This document shows positions 14,671 to 22,046 of a stretch of DNA of 24,792 bases, in pieces. The position numbers were made by a program, and so were the translations under genes. Each line of letters begins with the position of its first letter. Positions within the stretch are counted from its first letter, which is position 1. A model generated the notes under the pieces. That model did no database searches and was not told the origin of the DNA. It worked only from the letters and a program-made list of their open reading frames with translations. This DNA is from Prevotella sp. UBA4330 (lineage in GTDB: Bacteria; Bacteroidota; Bacteroidia; Bacteroidales; Bacteroidaceae), in the NCBI GenBank assembly GCA_002394385.1, contig DGTS01000001.1, positions 2,010 to 26,801 on the forward strand, written 5' to 3'.

Positions 14671-15786
14671 ATGGATATATCAAAGATTGGAGAGTTCGGA
14701 CTAATCGAACGTCTCACAAAGGACATCAAACCACAGCAGTCGTCCACACTGAAAAGTGTGGGCGACGATTGTGCTGTGCTCTCCTACCCCAATACCCGAG
14801 TGCTAACAACAACAGACATGCTGATGGAAGGCGTGCATTTCGACCTCACATATACCGACCTCCGCAACCTCGGATACAAGTCGGCAATGGTCAACATCAG
14901 CGACATATTCGCCATGAACGGCACACCTCGCCAGATTCTCGTTAGTCTGGCAGTAAGCAAGCGATTCACGGTGGAAGACATAGAGACATTCTACGAGGGA
15001 TTGCGCGCTGCTTGCAACAAGTGGAACGTTGACATTGTGGGAGGCGACACCACTTCATCCCTGACAGGTCTTGCCATTAGCATCACATGCATCGGCGATG
15101 CCCGTGAGGAAGATATAGTATATCGTAACGGAGCAAAAGACACCGATCTCGTATGCGTCAGCGGTGACTTGGGAGCCGCTTACATGGGATTGCAACTCCT
15201 GGAGAGAGAGAAGAGCGTATATTACCAGCAGGTGGAAGAACTGAACAAGAAAATCAAGGAGGCTAAAGCCGACGGAACATTCGAGGCAAAACGTGCTACA
15301 CTCAGCGCTCAACGCTCATCGCTCAACGACTTCCAGCCCGACTTCGCCGGCAAGGAGTATCTGCTGCAGCGCCAACTCAAGGCAGAAGCACGTGGCGACA
15401 TCATAGAAAGACTTCGTGAAGCAGGCATCAGGCCCACCTCGATGATGGACATCAGCGACGGTCTGTCGTCAGAACTTCACCACATCTGCAAACAATCGGG
15501 CGTGGGTTGCCGCATCTTCGAGAAGAACATACCAATAGACTATCAGACAGCAGTGATGGCTGAAGAACTGAACATGAACGTAACGACGTGCGCCCTGAAC
15601 GGAGGAGAAGACTACGAACTGCTCTTCACCGTGCCAATAGGCGACCACGAGAAGATAAAAGACATGGAGGATGTTCATCTGATAGGCCACATCACTCGTC
15701 CAGAACTTGGCTTGATGCTCGTCAGCAGAGACAACCAGGAGTTTGAACTGAAAGCACAAGGATGGAATCACATGAACAATGAATAA
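14671..15786 (+). CDS. thiL: Thiamine-monophosphate kinase
   Basis: ThiL makes the active cofactor thiamine diphosphate from thiamine monophosphate and ATP. Visible family motifs are VGDDCAVL (30-37), TTDMLMEGVHFDL (47-59), NISDIFAMNG (75-84), VGGDTTSS (123-130), VSGDLGAAYMGLQLL (163-177), MMDISDGLSSEL (258-269) and a late NGGEDYELLF. The protein has 371 residues, longer than most ThiL proteins (about 325-350). The excess lies at about 183-219, a Lys/Glu-rich helical stretch followed by ATLSAQRSSLND, just before the conserved FQPDFAGKEYLL. The DNA of the latter part resembles an intergenic repeat also seen in radA. The reading frame is intact. Transcription ends at the bidirectional terminator at 15792-15825. 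Confidence 0.95.
   Translation: MDISKIGEFGLIERLTKDIKPQQSSTLKSVGDDCAVLSYPNTRVLTTTDMLMEGVHFDLTYTDLRNLGYKSAMVNISDIFAMNGTPRQILVSLAVSKRFTVEDIETFYEGLRAACNKWNVDIVGGDTTSSLTGLAISITCIGDAREEDIVYRNGAKDTDLVCVSGDLGAAYMGLQLLEREKSVYYQQVEELNKKIKEAKADGTFEAKRATLSAQRSSLNDFQPDFAGKEYLLQRQLKAEARGDIIERLREAGIRPTSMMDISDGLSSELHHICKQSGVGCRIFEKNIPIDYQTAVMAEELNMNVTTCALNGGEDYELLFTVPIGDHEKIKDMEDVHLIGHITRPELGLMLVSRDNQEFELKAQGWNHMNNE
15298..15330 (-). repeat. Repeat-like DNA inserted in frame within thiL
   Basis: On the minus strand the stretch reads as iterations of GTTGAGCG/ATGAGCG/GTTGAGCG/CTGAG. It shares the 12-mer GAGCGTTGAGCG with the extra segment of radA (8625-8636). It encodes part of the extra residues of this ThiL. 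A 12-base match alone is weak evidence in a window this size; the coincidence with an extra protein segment in both genes is what makes it notable. Confidence 0.5.
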
Positions 15787-15791
15787 CTAAA

Positions 15792-15825
15792 AAACGCATG
15801 CCGAACTAACAATCGACATGCGTTT
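15792..15825. terminator. Bidirectional terminator between thiL and the Spy-like gene
   Basis: Stem AAACGCATG (15792-15800) with CATGCGTTT (15817-15825) and a 16-base loop. The minus-strand side continues with T residues (GCGTTTTTTAG), and the plus-strand side with CATTTTCTC. It lies between two convergent genes. Confidence 0.8.
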
Positions 15826-15856
15826 CATTTTCTCTCAAAATCTTCATAACATACTG

Positions 15857-16294
15857 TTACCTTCCTCTTCCCATCCTGTTCTTGAACATTTGTCGATGGA
15901 AAAGGTTTTGTGCCCTGATAACATCAAACACCTTGCTAGCGGGTAGAATCTTCAAGAAGCGGTTATGATACTGCTGCTGCAGTTCTTTTATATGTATTTC
16001 CAGTTCGTCACGTTTCTTAACGGCATCGGCACAGCCCTTTTCTGTAGCAGGCTTAACCCTACTTATAGTTGACATCTGGTCGAACAAAGCCCTCTCCTTG
16101 CGCAGCATCTCATCGAAAACAGGGAAAAATTCGGAAGCCTCTTTTGGTGTTAGACAAGCCTCTTTTGTGATGAACTGTTCCATATCAGCCTTGAAACGCG
16201 CTGGGTCAAAGCCTCTTCTGCCATGATGATGCTGTGCGCTGATCGTCATGGAAGACACTAATAGAAAGAATAATATAATAAGGTGTCGTTTCAT
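15857..16294 (-). CDS. Spy/CpxP/CnrX-like periplasmic protein, putative sensor of the ECF system
   Basis: The 145-residue product has a signal peptide (MKRHLIILFFLLVSSMTISA, cleavage likely before Gln21) and a His/Arg-rich mature start (HHHGRRGF). The rest is helical: LTPKEASEFFPVFDEMLRKER (48-68) matches the pattern common in Bacteroidota Spy/CpxP-like proteins of ECF operons, followed by charged helices (KKRDELEIHIKELQQQYHNRF). It is the last gene of a run with an ECF sigma factor and a membrane protein, 16 bases after the latter. This order recalls the Cupriavidus CnrYXH system, where CnrX, a periplasmic helical metal sensor of the CpxP-like fold, controls release of the sigma factor. Chaperone or metal-sensor roles are inference. 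Confidence 0.75.
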   Translation of the reverse strand: MKRHLIILFFLLVSSMTISAQHHHGRRGFDPARFKADMEQFITKEACLTPKEASEFFPVFDEMLRKERALFDQMSTISRVKPATEKGCADAVKKRDELEIHIKELQQQYHNRFLKILPASKVFDVIRAQNLFHRQMFKNRMGRGR

Positions 16295-16310
16295 ATTACG
16301 CTTTAGTTAA

Positions 16311-16697
16311 TTACTCTCCGGCAAGATATGCATAGAAATCCTCGTTGTCCATCATAACATAATCTACCGCTTTGTCGATGTTGTATTCATCGCTATGTGT
16401 AACAGCAGAGACATTGTTGACAGGCAGAGGCGTTTCTGCATTGTTGTTATGATATATAAGATATCCGCCAGCCATAACTCCGAAGAAAGCGGCGGCAGCC
16501 ACATAGGGGCGCAACCGTTTCCACAAAGGAATCTCTTTGGCTACTGTCTTCGTTGAAGTCTCCACCTCTGGCAGTCTGTCCATCACACGTTTCTCTATGT
16601 TCTCGAAATATCCTTCGGGAACTTTGAACGGATTTTCCTTGCCAAAAGTAGTCTTCAGGAAATCTACTTCATTCATATCTATTTGTTTTTTAGTCAT
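16311..16697 (-). CDS. Single-pass membrane protein, candidate anti-sigma factor
   Basis: The 128-residue protein has an acidic and basic cytoplasmic N-terminal part (about 1-60, with NPFKVPEGYFENIEKRVMDRLPE), one membrane helix (about 64-82, YVAAAAFFGVMAGGYLIY) and a short periplasmic tail. Its start overlaps the stop of the ECF sigma gene by eight bases, the usual arrangement of sigma and anti-sigma pairs, which need translational coupling. The N-terminal part lacks the zinc-binding HxxxCxxC motif of ZAS anti-sigma factors. PEGYFENIEKRVMDRL resembles segments found in other small Bacteroidota proteins encoded after ECF sigma genes. The function is inferred from position and topology only. 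Confidence 0.65.
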   Translation of the reverse strand: MTKKQIDMNEVDFLKTTFGKENPFKVPEGYFENIEKRVMDRLPEVETSTKTVAKEIPLWKRLRPYVAAAAFFGVMAGGYLIYHNNNAETPLPVNNVSAVTHSDEYNIDKAVDYVMMDNEDFYAYLAGE

Positions 16698-17250
16698 TTG
16701 ACGAAATATCTGAACGATGGTTTAATACATATTGAGATATTTTTTTAACAGCGATATGATATGATGCTTTCAGCGCACCTTCAGATGTTCCGAGCACGCT
16801 GCTCATGTCGCTATATTTCATTTCATCATAATACCTCAACGTGAAGACCGTGCGTTGCACTTCAGGCAGTGTGGCTATGGCCTCCTGAAGCAATGCGGCG
16901 GCAGAGTCACCATCGAAATAATCGTCGGCAGTTAGTTTGTTTGCAACCGATATATCAGCATCGGCGCTTATCTTGTTCTTGTTGCGTCGCAAATGGTCGA
17001 GCGACTCATTCACGGCAATACGGTACAACCATGTGGATATTTGTGACGTTCCATGAAAGTCGTCGAGCGCAGCCCATGCCTTCATAAACGTGTTCTGAAG
17101 CACATCGTCGGCATCGTCGTGAGTGATGACAATGCGCCTGATGTGCCAATATAAGCGTTCGCTATATTGTCTCACCACAGCAGCAAAAGCGTTCCTTCTG
17201 GTGTTTGGGTCGGCAAGTTGTGAAATCAGTATGGCGTCTTCTTTGCTCAT
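16690..17250 (-). CDS. ECF-type RNA polymerase sigma factor
   Basis: The 186-residue protein has sigma region 2 (about 25-92: DADDVLQNTFMKAWAALDDF, then STWLYRIAVNESLDHLRRNK) and region 4 (about 118-172: LPEVQRTVFTLRYYDEMKYS, then a helix-turn-helix GTSEGALKASYHIAVKKI), with no region 1 or 3, as in extracytoplasmic-function sigma factors. The start lies nine bases after the L,D-transpeptidase stop, so they are probably co-transcribed. It overlaps the candidate anti-sigma gene. No separate autoregulatory promoter is visible in the short gap; one could lie inside the transpeptidase gene. The regulon is unknown, but the neighbours point to the envelope. Confidence 0.93.
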   Translation of the reverse strand: MSKEDAILISQLADPNTRRNAFAAVVRQYSERLYWHIRRIVITHDDADDVLQNTFMKAWAALDDFHGTSQISTWLYRIAVNESLDHLRRNKNKISADADISVANKLTADDYFDGDSAAALLQEAIATLPEVQRTVFTLRYYDEMKYSDMSSVLGTSEGALKASYHIAVKKISQYVLNHRSDISSND

Positions 17251-17259
17251 GGTTAAGAT

Positions 17260-18795
17260 TTATCTGCGTTTGGCATAGGGTTTCAGTTGTTCTATGATAC
17301 GCTTATCGTAACCATAAACATCTGGATAAGACACCAGATTGCCGCTATTGTCAGGATAGAGTGTATAATAAGAAAGGAAGACAGGAACATGTGGCACCAC
17401 GCTCACCTCCTTCACCAGGCTGTCCTTGGCAACAGAAGATGGTACTGGATTGCCCTCGCTGTCCTTCTTAGTAGTATAAGTCATAGAATATTTTATCTTC
17501 TTCGCCAGTTCCTCGTCTTTATCTTTCAGCAGGAAAACAGCCAGTTCGAACGGTTTCTCAACCCTGACGCAGCCATGTGAGACAGCGCGGTTGGTGCTCT
17601 GGAAATGCCAAGGCGACGAAGTGTGGTGCAAATAGACAGAGAAGTTGTTCTGAAACCTGAACACTATTCTGCCAAGCGAGTTGCCCGGACCTCCGTTCTG
17701 CACAATGCGCTGCTTGCCGCTCAATATTCGCTCTCGCGAAGCACTGCTTGCCGGCAACCTGCCTTTATTGACATCGTATATGAACATGTTGTTGCGATTC
17801 ATGTAGCCAATGCTTCCCGCAATACCTTTGGCTATCGAGAACGGAACATTCCAGTTAGGATTGAGTTCCATACGCACAATCTCGCTTGTGAGCAGAGGTG
17901 TCTTAGTCTTCACCGCACCACAGCAAATGCGCATCGGAAGCACCTCTTTGCCATCGACAGCCCATAGCATGAAGGCAGGAATATTAACGAAGATGTACTT
18001 CTTATAGTTGTCCTCTATCATCTTCTCGTTCCATCGGCAACGCTCCATATTGCACAATGTGGTGTACCACTCCGATTCGGAGAGTTTCCCACTATTGAGC
18101 CGAGCCTGCAACTGTTTGTACAACTTGCGCTTTGGCTGTATATCGTTGAGGAACTTGCCGAGGTCACCATTACCCGCAATATGTAGCGCCCTGTTATAGA
18201 AAGAGTCTGTGGCGTGCTCCATCTTGATGTCGAACTGATGCTTATAGAGCATCCGTGCGGTGTCACTATTGTTCTCCGGCTCGCGGTTGAGTATCAACGA
18301 AGGGTTAACGAAACCGAAGTTCTGACCTGAAGAATAGCGCATGAAGGCACGCGAGAGGTTATACTCCAGCCGTGCGAGCACCTTGCCGGCGTTGTCAGAA
18401 GCGTCGTCAAAACTGAGGTTTCTCATCTTTTCGAGGTCTTCCTCTATCTGATCTACGCGGAACAGTTCTTTCTTGAAGCCCATTTCCCCAACCTTGGAAA
18501 TGAACGAGAGCAACGTGTCGGCACGCGAGTCGATGCCGTGACGGTCAATCCAAACAAGCGGTTTGTCGGCCTTGTAATAGTCGCATACATATTTAATAGC
18601 AGCCGATGAAGACGTTTCGCTCTTTATCAACTGCTTTATCTGCCCTCGTATGGTCTCCGAACTCAACTCATACTTAGACGATTTCATGCCAGAAAGCGCC
18701 TCGAGCGTGATGTCTTGATATGCCTCTTTCCCTCCATCAGTGCATGAAAGCAAGGCAATCAGCACGATGAAGAGAGCGACCAACTGTTTATACAA
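17260..18795 (-). CDS. L,D-transpeptidase (YcbB/YkuD-type), lipoprotein
   Basis: The enzyme is expected to form L,D cross-links in peptidoglycan, or attach proteins to it, at the outer face of the envelope. The 511-residue protein starts with a lipoprotein signal, MYKQLVALFIVLIALLSC, with Cys18 as lipidation site. The YkuD domain lies at about 265-430: VYLHHTSSPWHF (388-399) and SHGCVRVE (406-413) carry the conserved His390/His407 and nucleophile Cys409. The long helical region before it (about 60-260) fits the large YcbB group. The only in-frame start that keeps the signal is a TTG at 18795, preceded by GAGGG; the next ATG would remove the signal. It is followed nine bases later by the ECF sigma gene. 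Confidence 0.9.
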   Translation of the reverse strand: MYKQLVALFIVLIALLSCTDGGKEAYQDITLEALSGMKSSKYELSSETIRGQIKQLIKSETSSSAAIKYVCDYYKADKPLVWIDRHGIDSRADTLLSFISKVGEMGFKKELFRVDQIEEDLEKMRNLSFDDASDNAGKVLARLEYNLSRAFMRYSSGQNFGFVNPSLILNREPENNSDTARMLYKHQFDIKMEHATDSFYNRALHIAGNGDLGKFLNDIQPKRKLYKQLQARLNSGKLSESEWYTTLCNMERCRWNEKMIEDNYKKYIFVNIPAFMLWAVDGKEVLPMRICCGAVKTKTPLLTSEIVRMELNPNWNVPFSIAKGIAGSIGYMNRNNMFIYDVNKGRLPASSASRERILSGKQRIVQNGGPGNSLGRIVFRFQNNFSVYLHHTSSPWHFQSTNRAVSHGCVRVEKPFELAVFLLKDKDEELAKKIKYSMTYTTKKDSEGNPVPSSVAKDSLVKEVSVVPHVPVFLSYYTLYPDNSGNLVSYPDVYGYDKRIIEQLKPYAKRR

Positions 18796-18828
18796 AGCCC
18801 TCGTTTAGTTTAATTTAGTTTTACCGTA

Positions 18829-19137
18829 TTACTTGATAGAAATCTTTCTTACCGTCTTTCCTACCTTCACGATGTAGCAACCTTTGCCGAGGTTAAGATC
18901 ATAGTGGCGGTCGTTGCCTTCCACCTTGATGCTTTTAACCATCACACCAGCCACATTGTAAATCTGCAGTGTCTGTCCGTTTGCACCAGTAACGTGCAAC
19001 TCAGACCCTTGCACAGAGATTGTAACAGCCTGATAATCATTGTCGATTATCTCTATTGCCGTCTCTGCACGACTTATAGATGGCATTCCGAAGAACATCA
19101 TCATAGCCATTGAAACAAGTAATATTTTCCTTATCAT
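18829..19137 (-). CDS. Small exported protein with T9SS-type C-terminal sorting domain
   Basis: The 102-residue product has a signal peptide (MIRKILLVSMAMMMFFGMPSI, cleaved near SRA-E) and little else before a C-terminal module like the type IX secretion sorting domain: GQTLQIYNVAGVMVKSIKV, then LNLGKGCYIVKVGKTVRKISIK. These features, a strand with YN..G, and G.Y.V.V ending in K, are typical of Por_Secre_tail domains. A longer reading to 19275 would overlap rnz and lacks the signal at its start, so I chose 19137, which follows a full-consensus promoter at 19164-19195. The 33-base gap to the transpeptidase gene suggests co-transcription. The domain usually sits on much larger cargo, so its role as a near-stand-alone protein is unclear. 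Confidence 0.8.
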   Translation of the reverse strand: MIRKILLVSMAMMMFFGMPSISRAETAIEIIDNDYQAVTISVQGSELHVTGANGQTLQIYNVAGVMVKSIKVEGNDRHYDLNLGKGCYIVKVGKTVRKISIK

Positions 19138-19163
19138 ACGCGCGTCATCTTGATTAATCGATG

Positions 19164-19195
19164 CAAATATAGTATTTTTTTCGATAACTTGCAAA
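19164..19195 (-). promoter_or_regulatory. Promoter for the small sorting-domain gene and probably the sigma-factor run
   Basis: Minus strand TTTG (19192-19195), 20 bp, TATATTTG (19164-19171): full match to the Bacteroidota consensus, 26 bases before the ATG at 19137. It lies just downstream of rnz. Confidence 0.85.
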
Positions 19196-19207
19196 CTTTT
19201 TGCAAAA

Positions 19208-20122
19208 TTAAATGTCAAAAACATCATTTTCATCAGTAAGATAGGTCTCTTTGAACACTGTCCGCGCCTCGTCAAGCAGCACTTTCTCGTCTTGATAGCG
19301 CGAACTGTAGTGCCCCAAGAGCAGCCTTTTCACCCCCGCATCTCGTGCTACCATTGCCGCCTGACGCGCCGTACTGTGCCAGTAGGTCTCTGCCCTGCCC
19401 AGGTTGTCCTCGCCGTATGTGCTTTCATGATACAGCAAATCGACGTTCTTCAAACGCTCGTGTAGTGTCGGAATATAGCGTGTGTCGGAGCAGTAGGCAT
19501 AAGAACGAGGCGGGTCGGGAGGCGTAACCAGTTGACAGTTAGGTACCACCGTGCCATCTTCCCGTGTCCAGTCGGCACCCATTTTGATGTTGTTTATCTG
19601 GCTTAGCGGTATCTCCAGATAGTCAATCATGTCGCGACGAATGTGCGGAAGCGTGGGTTTTTCACGGAATAGATAGCCGCAACAAGGCATGCGATGCTCA
19701 AGGGGGATGGTCTCAACGGTAAGACTGTTGTCCTCGAAGACCACTTCCTGCTCCTGTGGGTTTACCGCATGGAACGCCACCTCGAAACCGAGATGCGGGC
19801 AGAAAAGGCTCACCTGAGCCATCAGCATCTGCTCGAGTTCACCAGGCGAATAGACGTGCAGGGGTGCCGTTCGCCCTTGCAGCCCGAACGTGCTTATCAT
19901 TCCGATGAGCCCGAAGCAGTGGTCTCCGTGAATGTGAGATATGAAAACGGCTTGTATCTTATTGAAGTTTATCCTCGAACGGCGCAACTGCATCTGCGTG
20001 CCTTCGCCACAATCAATCATGAACTGCTTGCCCCGCAACTCCACGATTTGCGACGTAGCATAGTGACGAAGGGTAGGCAGAGCGCTGCCACACCCAAGGA
20101 TATACAACTTGAAGGGTGTCAT
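19208..20122 (-). CDS. rnz: Ribonuclease Z (tRNA 3'-end processing endonuclease)
   Basis: RNase Z cleaves the 3' trailer of tRNA precursors. The 304-residue protein is a metallo-beta-lactamase fold enzyme of the short ElaC type, with the zinc-binding SHIHGDH (62-68: His63, His65, Asp67, His68), the N-terminal LGCGSALPTLRHYATS and DCGEGTQMQLRRS segments and later SDTRY, HESTY and LLLGHYSSRY motifs. All expected zinc ligands are visible. The start codon directly follows the stop codon of the upstream lipoprotein gene, so the two are translationally linked. The combination with mazG upstream makes a three-gene unit. Confidence 0.95.
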   Translation of the reverse strand: MTPFKLYILGCGSALPTLRHYATSQIVELRGKQFMIDCGEGTQMQLRRSRINFNKIQAVFISHIHGDHCFGLIGMISTFGLQGRTAPLHVYSPGELEQMLMAQVSLFCPHLGFEVAFHAVNPQEQEVVFEDNSLTVETIPLEHRMPCCGYLFREKPTLPHIRRDMIDYLEIPLSQINNIKMGADWTREDGTVVPNCQLVTPPDPPRSYAYCSDTRYIPTLHERLKNVDLLYHESTYGEDNLGRAETYWHSTARQAAMVARDAGVKRLLLGHYSSRYQDEKVLLDEARTVFKETYLTDENDVFDI

Positions 20123-20686
20123 TTACTTCACTCTCTTATAGGCAAATATGCCCACGCTGTTCTCCAGATAGAGCGAGTCGGCACCCAGTTCGTAAATGCT
20201 GAACGTGTCTGTGCTGAGCACCAGTTTGCCGTTTACGATTTTCCACGACGTGTATGGCTTCTGCTCGTTGACAACAGTCTCAACCACTCCACCCTCTTTT
20301 ATCTCGAACTTGCGGTCCAGGCTCTGCCACTTGCCAAGAAGAGTTGTGAGGTTTATCACACTTGAAGCAATCGTTGTGCCGTATGCGTCCTTACCCAATT
20401 GCACGGCAACGCGGTCGCCAACGGCAATTCCGCCCTGAACCGGCGATGTTTCGGCATCAGGGTCGTAGTTCAACTCCAGCGTGTCGCCCTTGTCTGTTAT
20501 CAGTTGCAGGGTGTTCATGGCGCAGCCGTCGCCACATCTGCCATACAGAGAACTGTCTTGCTCGGCTGTGCTGTCTATCAAGAGAGAGTCGCCGTTGCCC
20601 AGAACGTTCTTTGTCTTAGTCTCGTCACAACTGGCAACCATCATCACCAGCAAAGCCGAAAGGCATATAAATATAAGTTTTCTCAT
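20123..20686 (-). CDS. Lipoprotein with lipocalin-like C-terminal domain
   Basis: The 187-residue product starts MRKLIFICLSALLVMMVASC with lipobox VASC and Cys20. The first half has GDTLELNYDPDAETSPVQGG and a Cys pair (GRCGDGCAMN), and the second half, from about residue 120, reads LLGKWQSLDRKFEIKEGGVVE, then YTSWKIVNGKLVLSTD and YELGADSLYLEN, a pattern typical of lipocalin-like lipoproteins in Bacteroidota. It is likely a periplasmic-facing or outer-membrane lipoprotein. The function is unknown. It lies two bases after mazG and directly before rnz. Confidence 0.8.
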   Translation of the reverse strand: MRKLIFICLSALLVMMVASCDETKTKNVLGNGDSLLIDSTAEQDSSLYGRCGDGCAMNTLQLITDKGDTLELNYDPDAETSPVQGGIAVGDRVAVQLGKDAYGTTIASSVINLTTLLGKWQSLDRKFEIKEGGVVETVVNEQKPYTSWKIVNGKLVLSTDTFSIYELGADSLYLENSVGIFAYKRVK

Positions 20687-20688
20687 AG

Positions 20689-21519
20689 TTATTGATTTTC
20701 TTGTTGTTTTGCTTCATTCCATAGTTTATCCATTTCTTCCAACGTCATCTCCGTCAGTGGTTTACCTGCTTTGATTGAATGTTCTTCTATATAGTTGAAC
20801 CGTCGGATGAATTTCTGGTTGGTATGCTCCAGCGCGTTGTCAGGATTGAGATGGTAAAGACGTGCTGCGTTAATCACGGAGAACAAGAAGTCGCCCAGTT
20901 CGCGGGTAGATTTCTCCTTGTCTTCGCGCTTCAGTTCGGCCTCCAGTTCGCCGAGTTCCTCGCGCACCTTTGCCCACACGTCCTGCTTGTCTTCCCAGTC
21001 GAAGCCCACGTTGCGTGCCTTGTCCTGTATGCGATATGCCTTGATGAGCGACGGCAGAGCATCGGGCACTCCCGAGAGAACGCTCTTGTTGCCGTCCTTC
21101 TCGCGCAACTTTATCTGCTCCCAGTTCTCGAGCACCTGTCCAGAACTTAGTTCCTTGCCCTTGTCGGCATGTATCAGCGGCGAGTGTTTCAGCGACTCAG
21201 CCTCGCCATAGACATGCGGATGTCGGAAAATCAGTTTGTCCGCCTCTTTGTTGCACACGTCGGCGATGTCGAATTTCCCCTGCTCCTGCCCTATCAGAGC
21301 ATAGAAGATGACGTGCATAATCACGTCGCCGAGTTCCTTGCAGATGTTCTTTGTGTCGTTCTTCAGCAAGGCGTCGCAGAGTTCAAAGGTCTCTTCTATA
21401 GTGTTAGGTCGCAGGCTTTCGTTTGTCTGCTTGCGGTCCCAAGGGCACTCCACCCTCAGCCTGTCGAGCACATCGAGCAGTCTTCCGAACGCCTCGAGTT
21501 TTTCTTCTCTTGTATGCAT
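20689..21519 (-). CDS. mazG: Nucleoside triphosphate pyrophosphohydrolase MazG
   Basis: MazG hydrolyses (d)NTPs to monophosphates and pyrophosphate, clearing aberrant nucleotides. The 276-residue protein has the tandem MazG build: a first domain with CPWDRKQTNESLRPNTIEET (metal-binding EETFELCDAL, ELGDVIMHVIFYALI) and a second with GFDWEDKQDVWAKVREELGE, ELGDFLFSVINAAR and FIRRFNYIEEH. I chose the ATG at 21519 because the product starts MHTREEKLEAFGRLL as in the family, while the longer reading from 21582 runs through the promoter. It heads a compact unit with a lipoprotein gene and rnz. Confidence 0.95.
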   Translation of the reverse strand: MHTREEKLEAFGRLLDVLDRLRVECPWDRKQTNESLRPNTIEETFELCDALLKNDTKNICKELGDVIMHVIFYALIGQEQGKFDIADVCNKEADKLIFRHPHVYGEAESLKHSPLIHADKGKELSSGQVLENWEQIKLREKDGNKSVLSGVPDALPSLIKAYRIQDKARNVGFDWEDKQDVWAKVREELGELEAELKREDKEKSTRELGDFLFSVINAARLYHLNPDNALEHTNQKFIRRFNYIEEHSIKAGKPLTEMTLEEMDKLWNEAKQQENQ

Positions 21520-21538
21520 GATTATGTTTAATTTGATG

Positions 21539-21571
21539 CAAAAGTAACAAATAATTCTGATATAGCGCAAC
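21539..21571 (-). promoter_or_regulatory. Candidate promoter for mazG
   Basis: On the minus strand TACTTTTG (21539-21546) matches TAnnTTTG, with GTTG (21568-21571) 21 bp upstream. The ATG at 21519 follows 19 bases after the -7 box. Confidence 0.65.
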
Positions 21572-21624
21572 TTCGGACGCAATTTTTCATCATCAGCATC
21601 GTCAAAGCATGTTTCCAGCGTTGT

Positions 21625-21779
21625 AAGGAAGCATAAGTGAGAGTGTCAGGAAGCATTCCTGACCACCTCAGGTATATCTCCTGAACACCTCAGATATATA
21701 TAAGTGAGAGTGTCAGGAAGCACAAGTGAGAGAGTGATTAGGGCCTAATCACTCTGCCAAAAGACACAAGTGAGAGCAC
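21625..21779. repeat. Dispersed 22-bp repeat family, right copy, with a central palindrome
   Basis: Repeated GTGTCAGGAAGCA, CATAAGTGAGAG and CACAAGTGAGAG segments are the reverse complement of the unit in the 9843 array. CCTGACCACCTCAGGTATAT also links it to the copy at 631. Copies are degenerate and in both orientations. The perfect inverted repeat at 21731-21755 is embedded. With 21801-21816 and 21883-21939 this is all I see in the gene-free stretch before the valS promoter. Confidence 0.8.
21731..21755. repeat. Perfect 12-bp palindrome with one central base
   Basis: AGAGTGATTAGG, G, CCTAATCACTCT: the arms are exact reverse complements. The loop is too short for a simple RNA hairpin with full arms, so a dimeric protein-binding site or cruciform is more natural. 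It lies inside the repeat block. Confidence 0.85.
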
Positions 21780-21800
21780 AAGGGCATATCATTGTTTATT

Positions 21801-21816
21801 CAACTTTCGCAAGTTG
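21801..21816. repeat. CAACTT-TCGC-AAGTTG hairpin and related downstream stem
   Basis: A six-base perfect stem with loop TCGC. A related pair, GAAGTT (21918-21923) and AACTTC (21934-21939), lies about 100 bases downstream and encloses the similar core TATGCGA. They frame the AACTCC-type repeats at 21883-21915. Confidence 0.5.
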
Positions 21817-21882
21817 AAGGAGTTATGACATTAGTTATTTTCTCCTTTTCCATTAGGAATTATTGGAAAGTAAGGCGTTGTC

Positions 21883-21915
21883 TTAACTCCATAACCCCTT
21901 AACTCCATAACTCCA
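21883..21915. repeat. AACTCC-type short repeat upstream of valS
   Basis: Runs of TTAACTCCATAACCCCTTAA and AACTCCATAACTCC. They belong to the same family as 14619-14667 and 24771-24792. Confidence 0.75.
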
Positions 21916-21968
21916 ATGAAGTTGAGTATGCGAAACTTCTGTTATTTATTAGAAAGTTATGCTTTTCT

Positions 21969-21999
21969 TTTGCGTTGCGCATGTTTTTTAGTACCTTTG
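21969..21999 (+). promoter_or_regulatory. Promoter for valS
   Basis: TTTG (21969-21972), 19 bp, TACCTTTG (21992-21999): full match to the Bacteroidota consensus. The valS ATG at 22047 lies 47 bases downstream. Confidence 0.85.
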
Positions 22000-22046
22000 C
22001 ACCGTTTTTTATAATTTGGAAGAAAAGAAGTAAAAACGATATAACA

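Noticed and set aside
15857..17250. Sigma module as a TonB-linked FecI/FecR iron system
   Set aside because: No TonB-dependent receptor is adjacent, and the membrane protein is too short and lacks a FecR domain.
21975..22046. Upstream start for valS
   Set aside because: The added residues are coded by the promoter and leader, and the ATG at 22047 gives the family-typical N-terminus.
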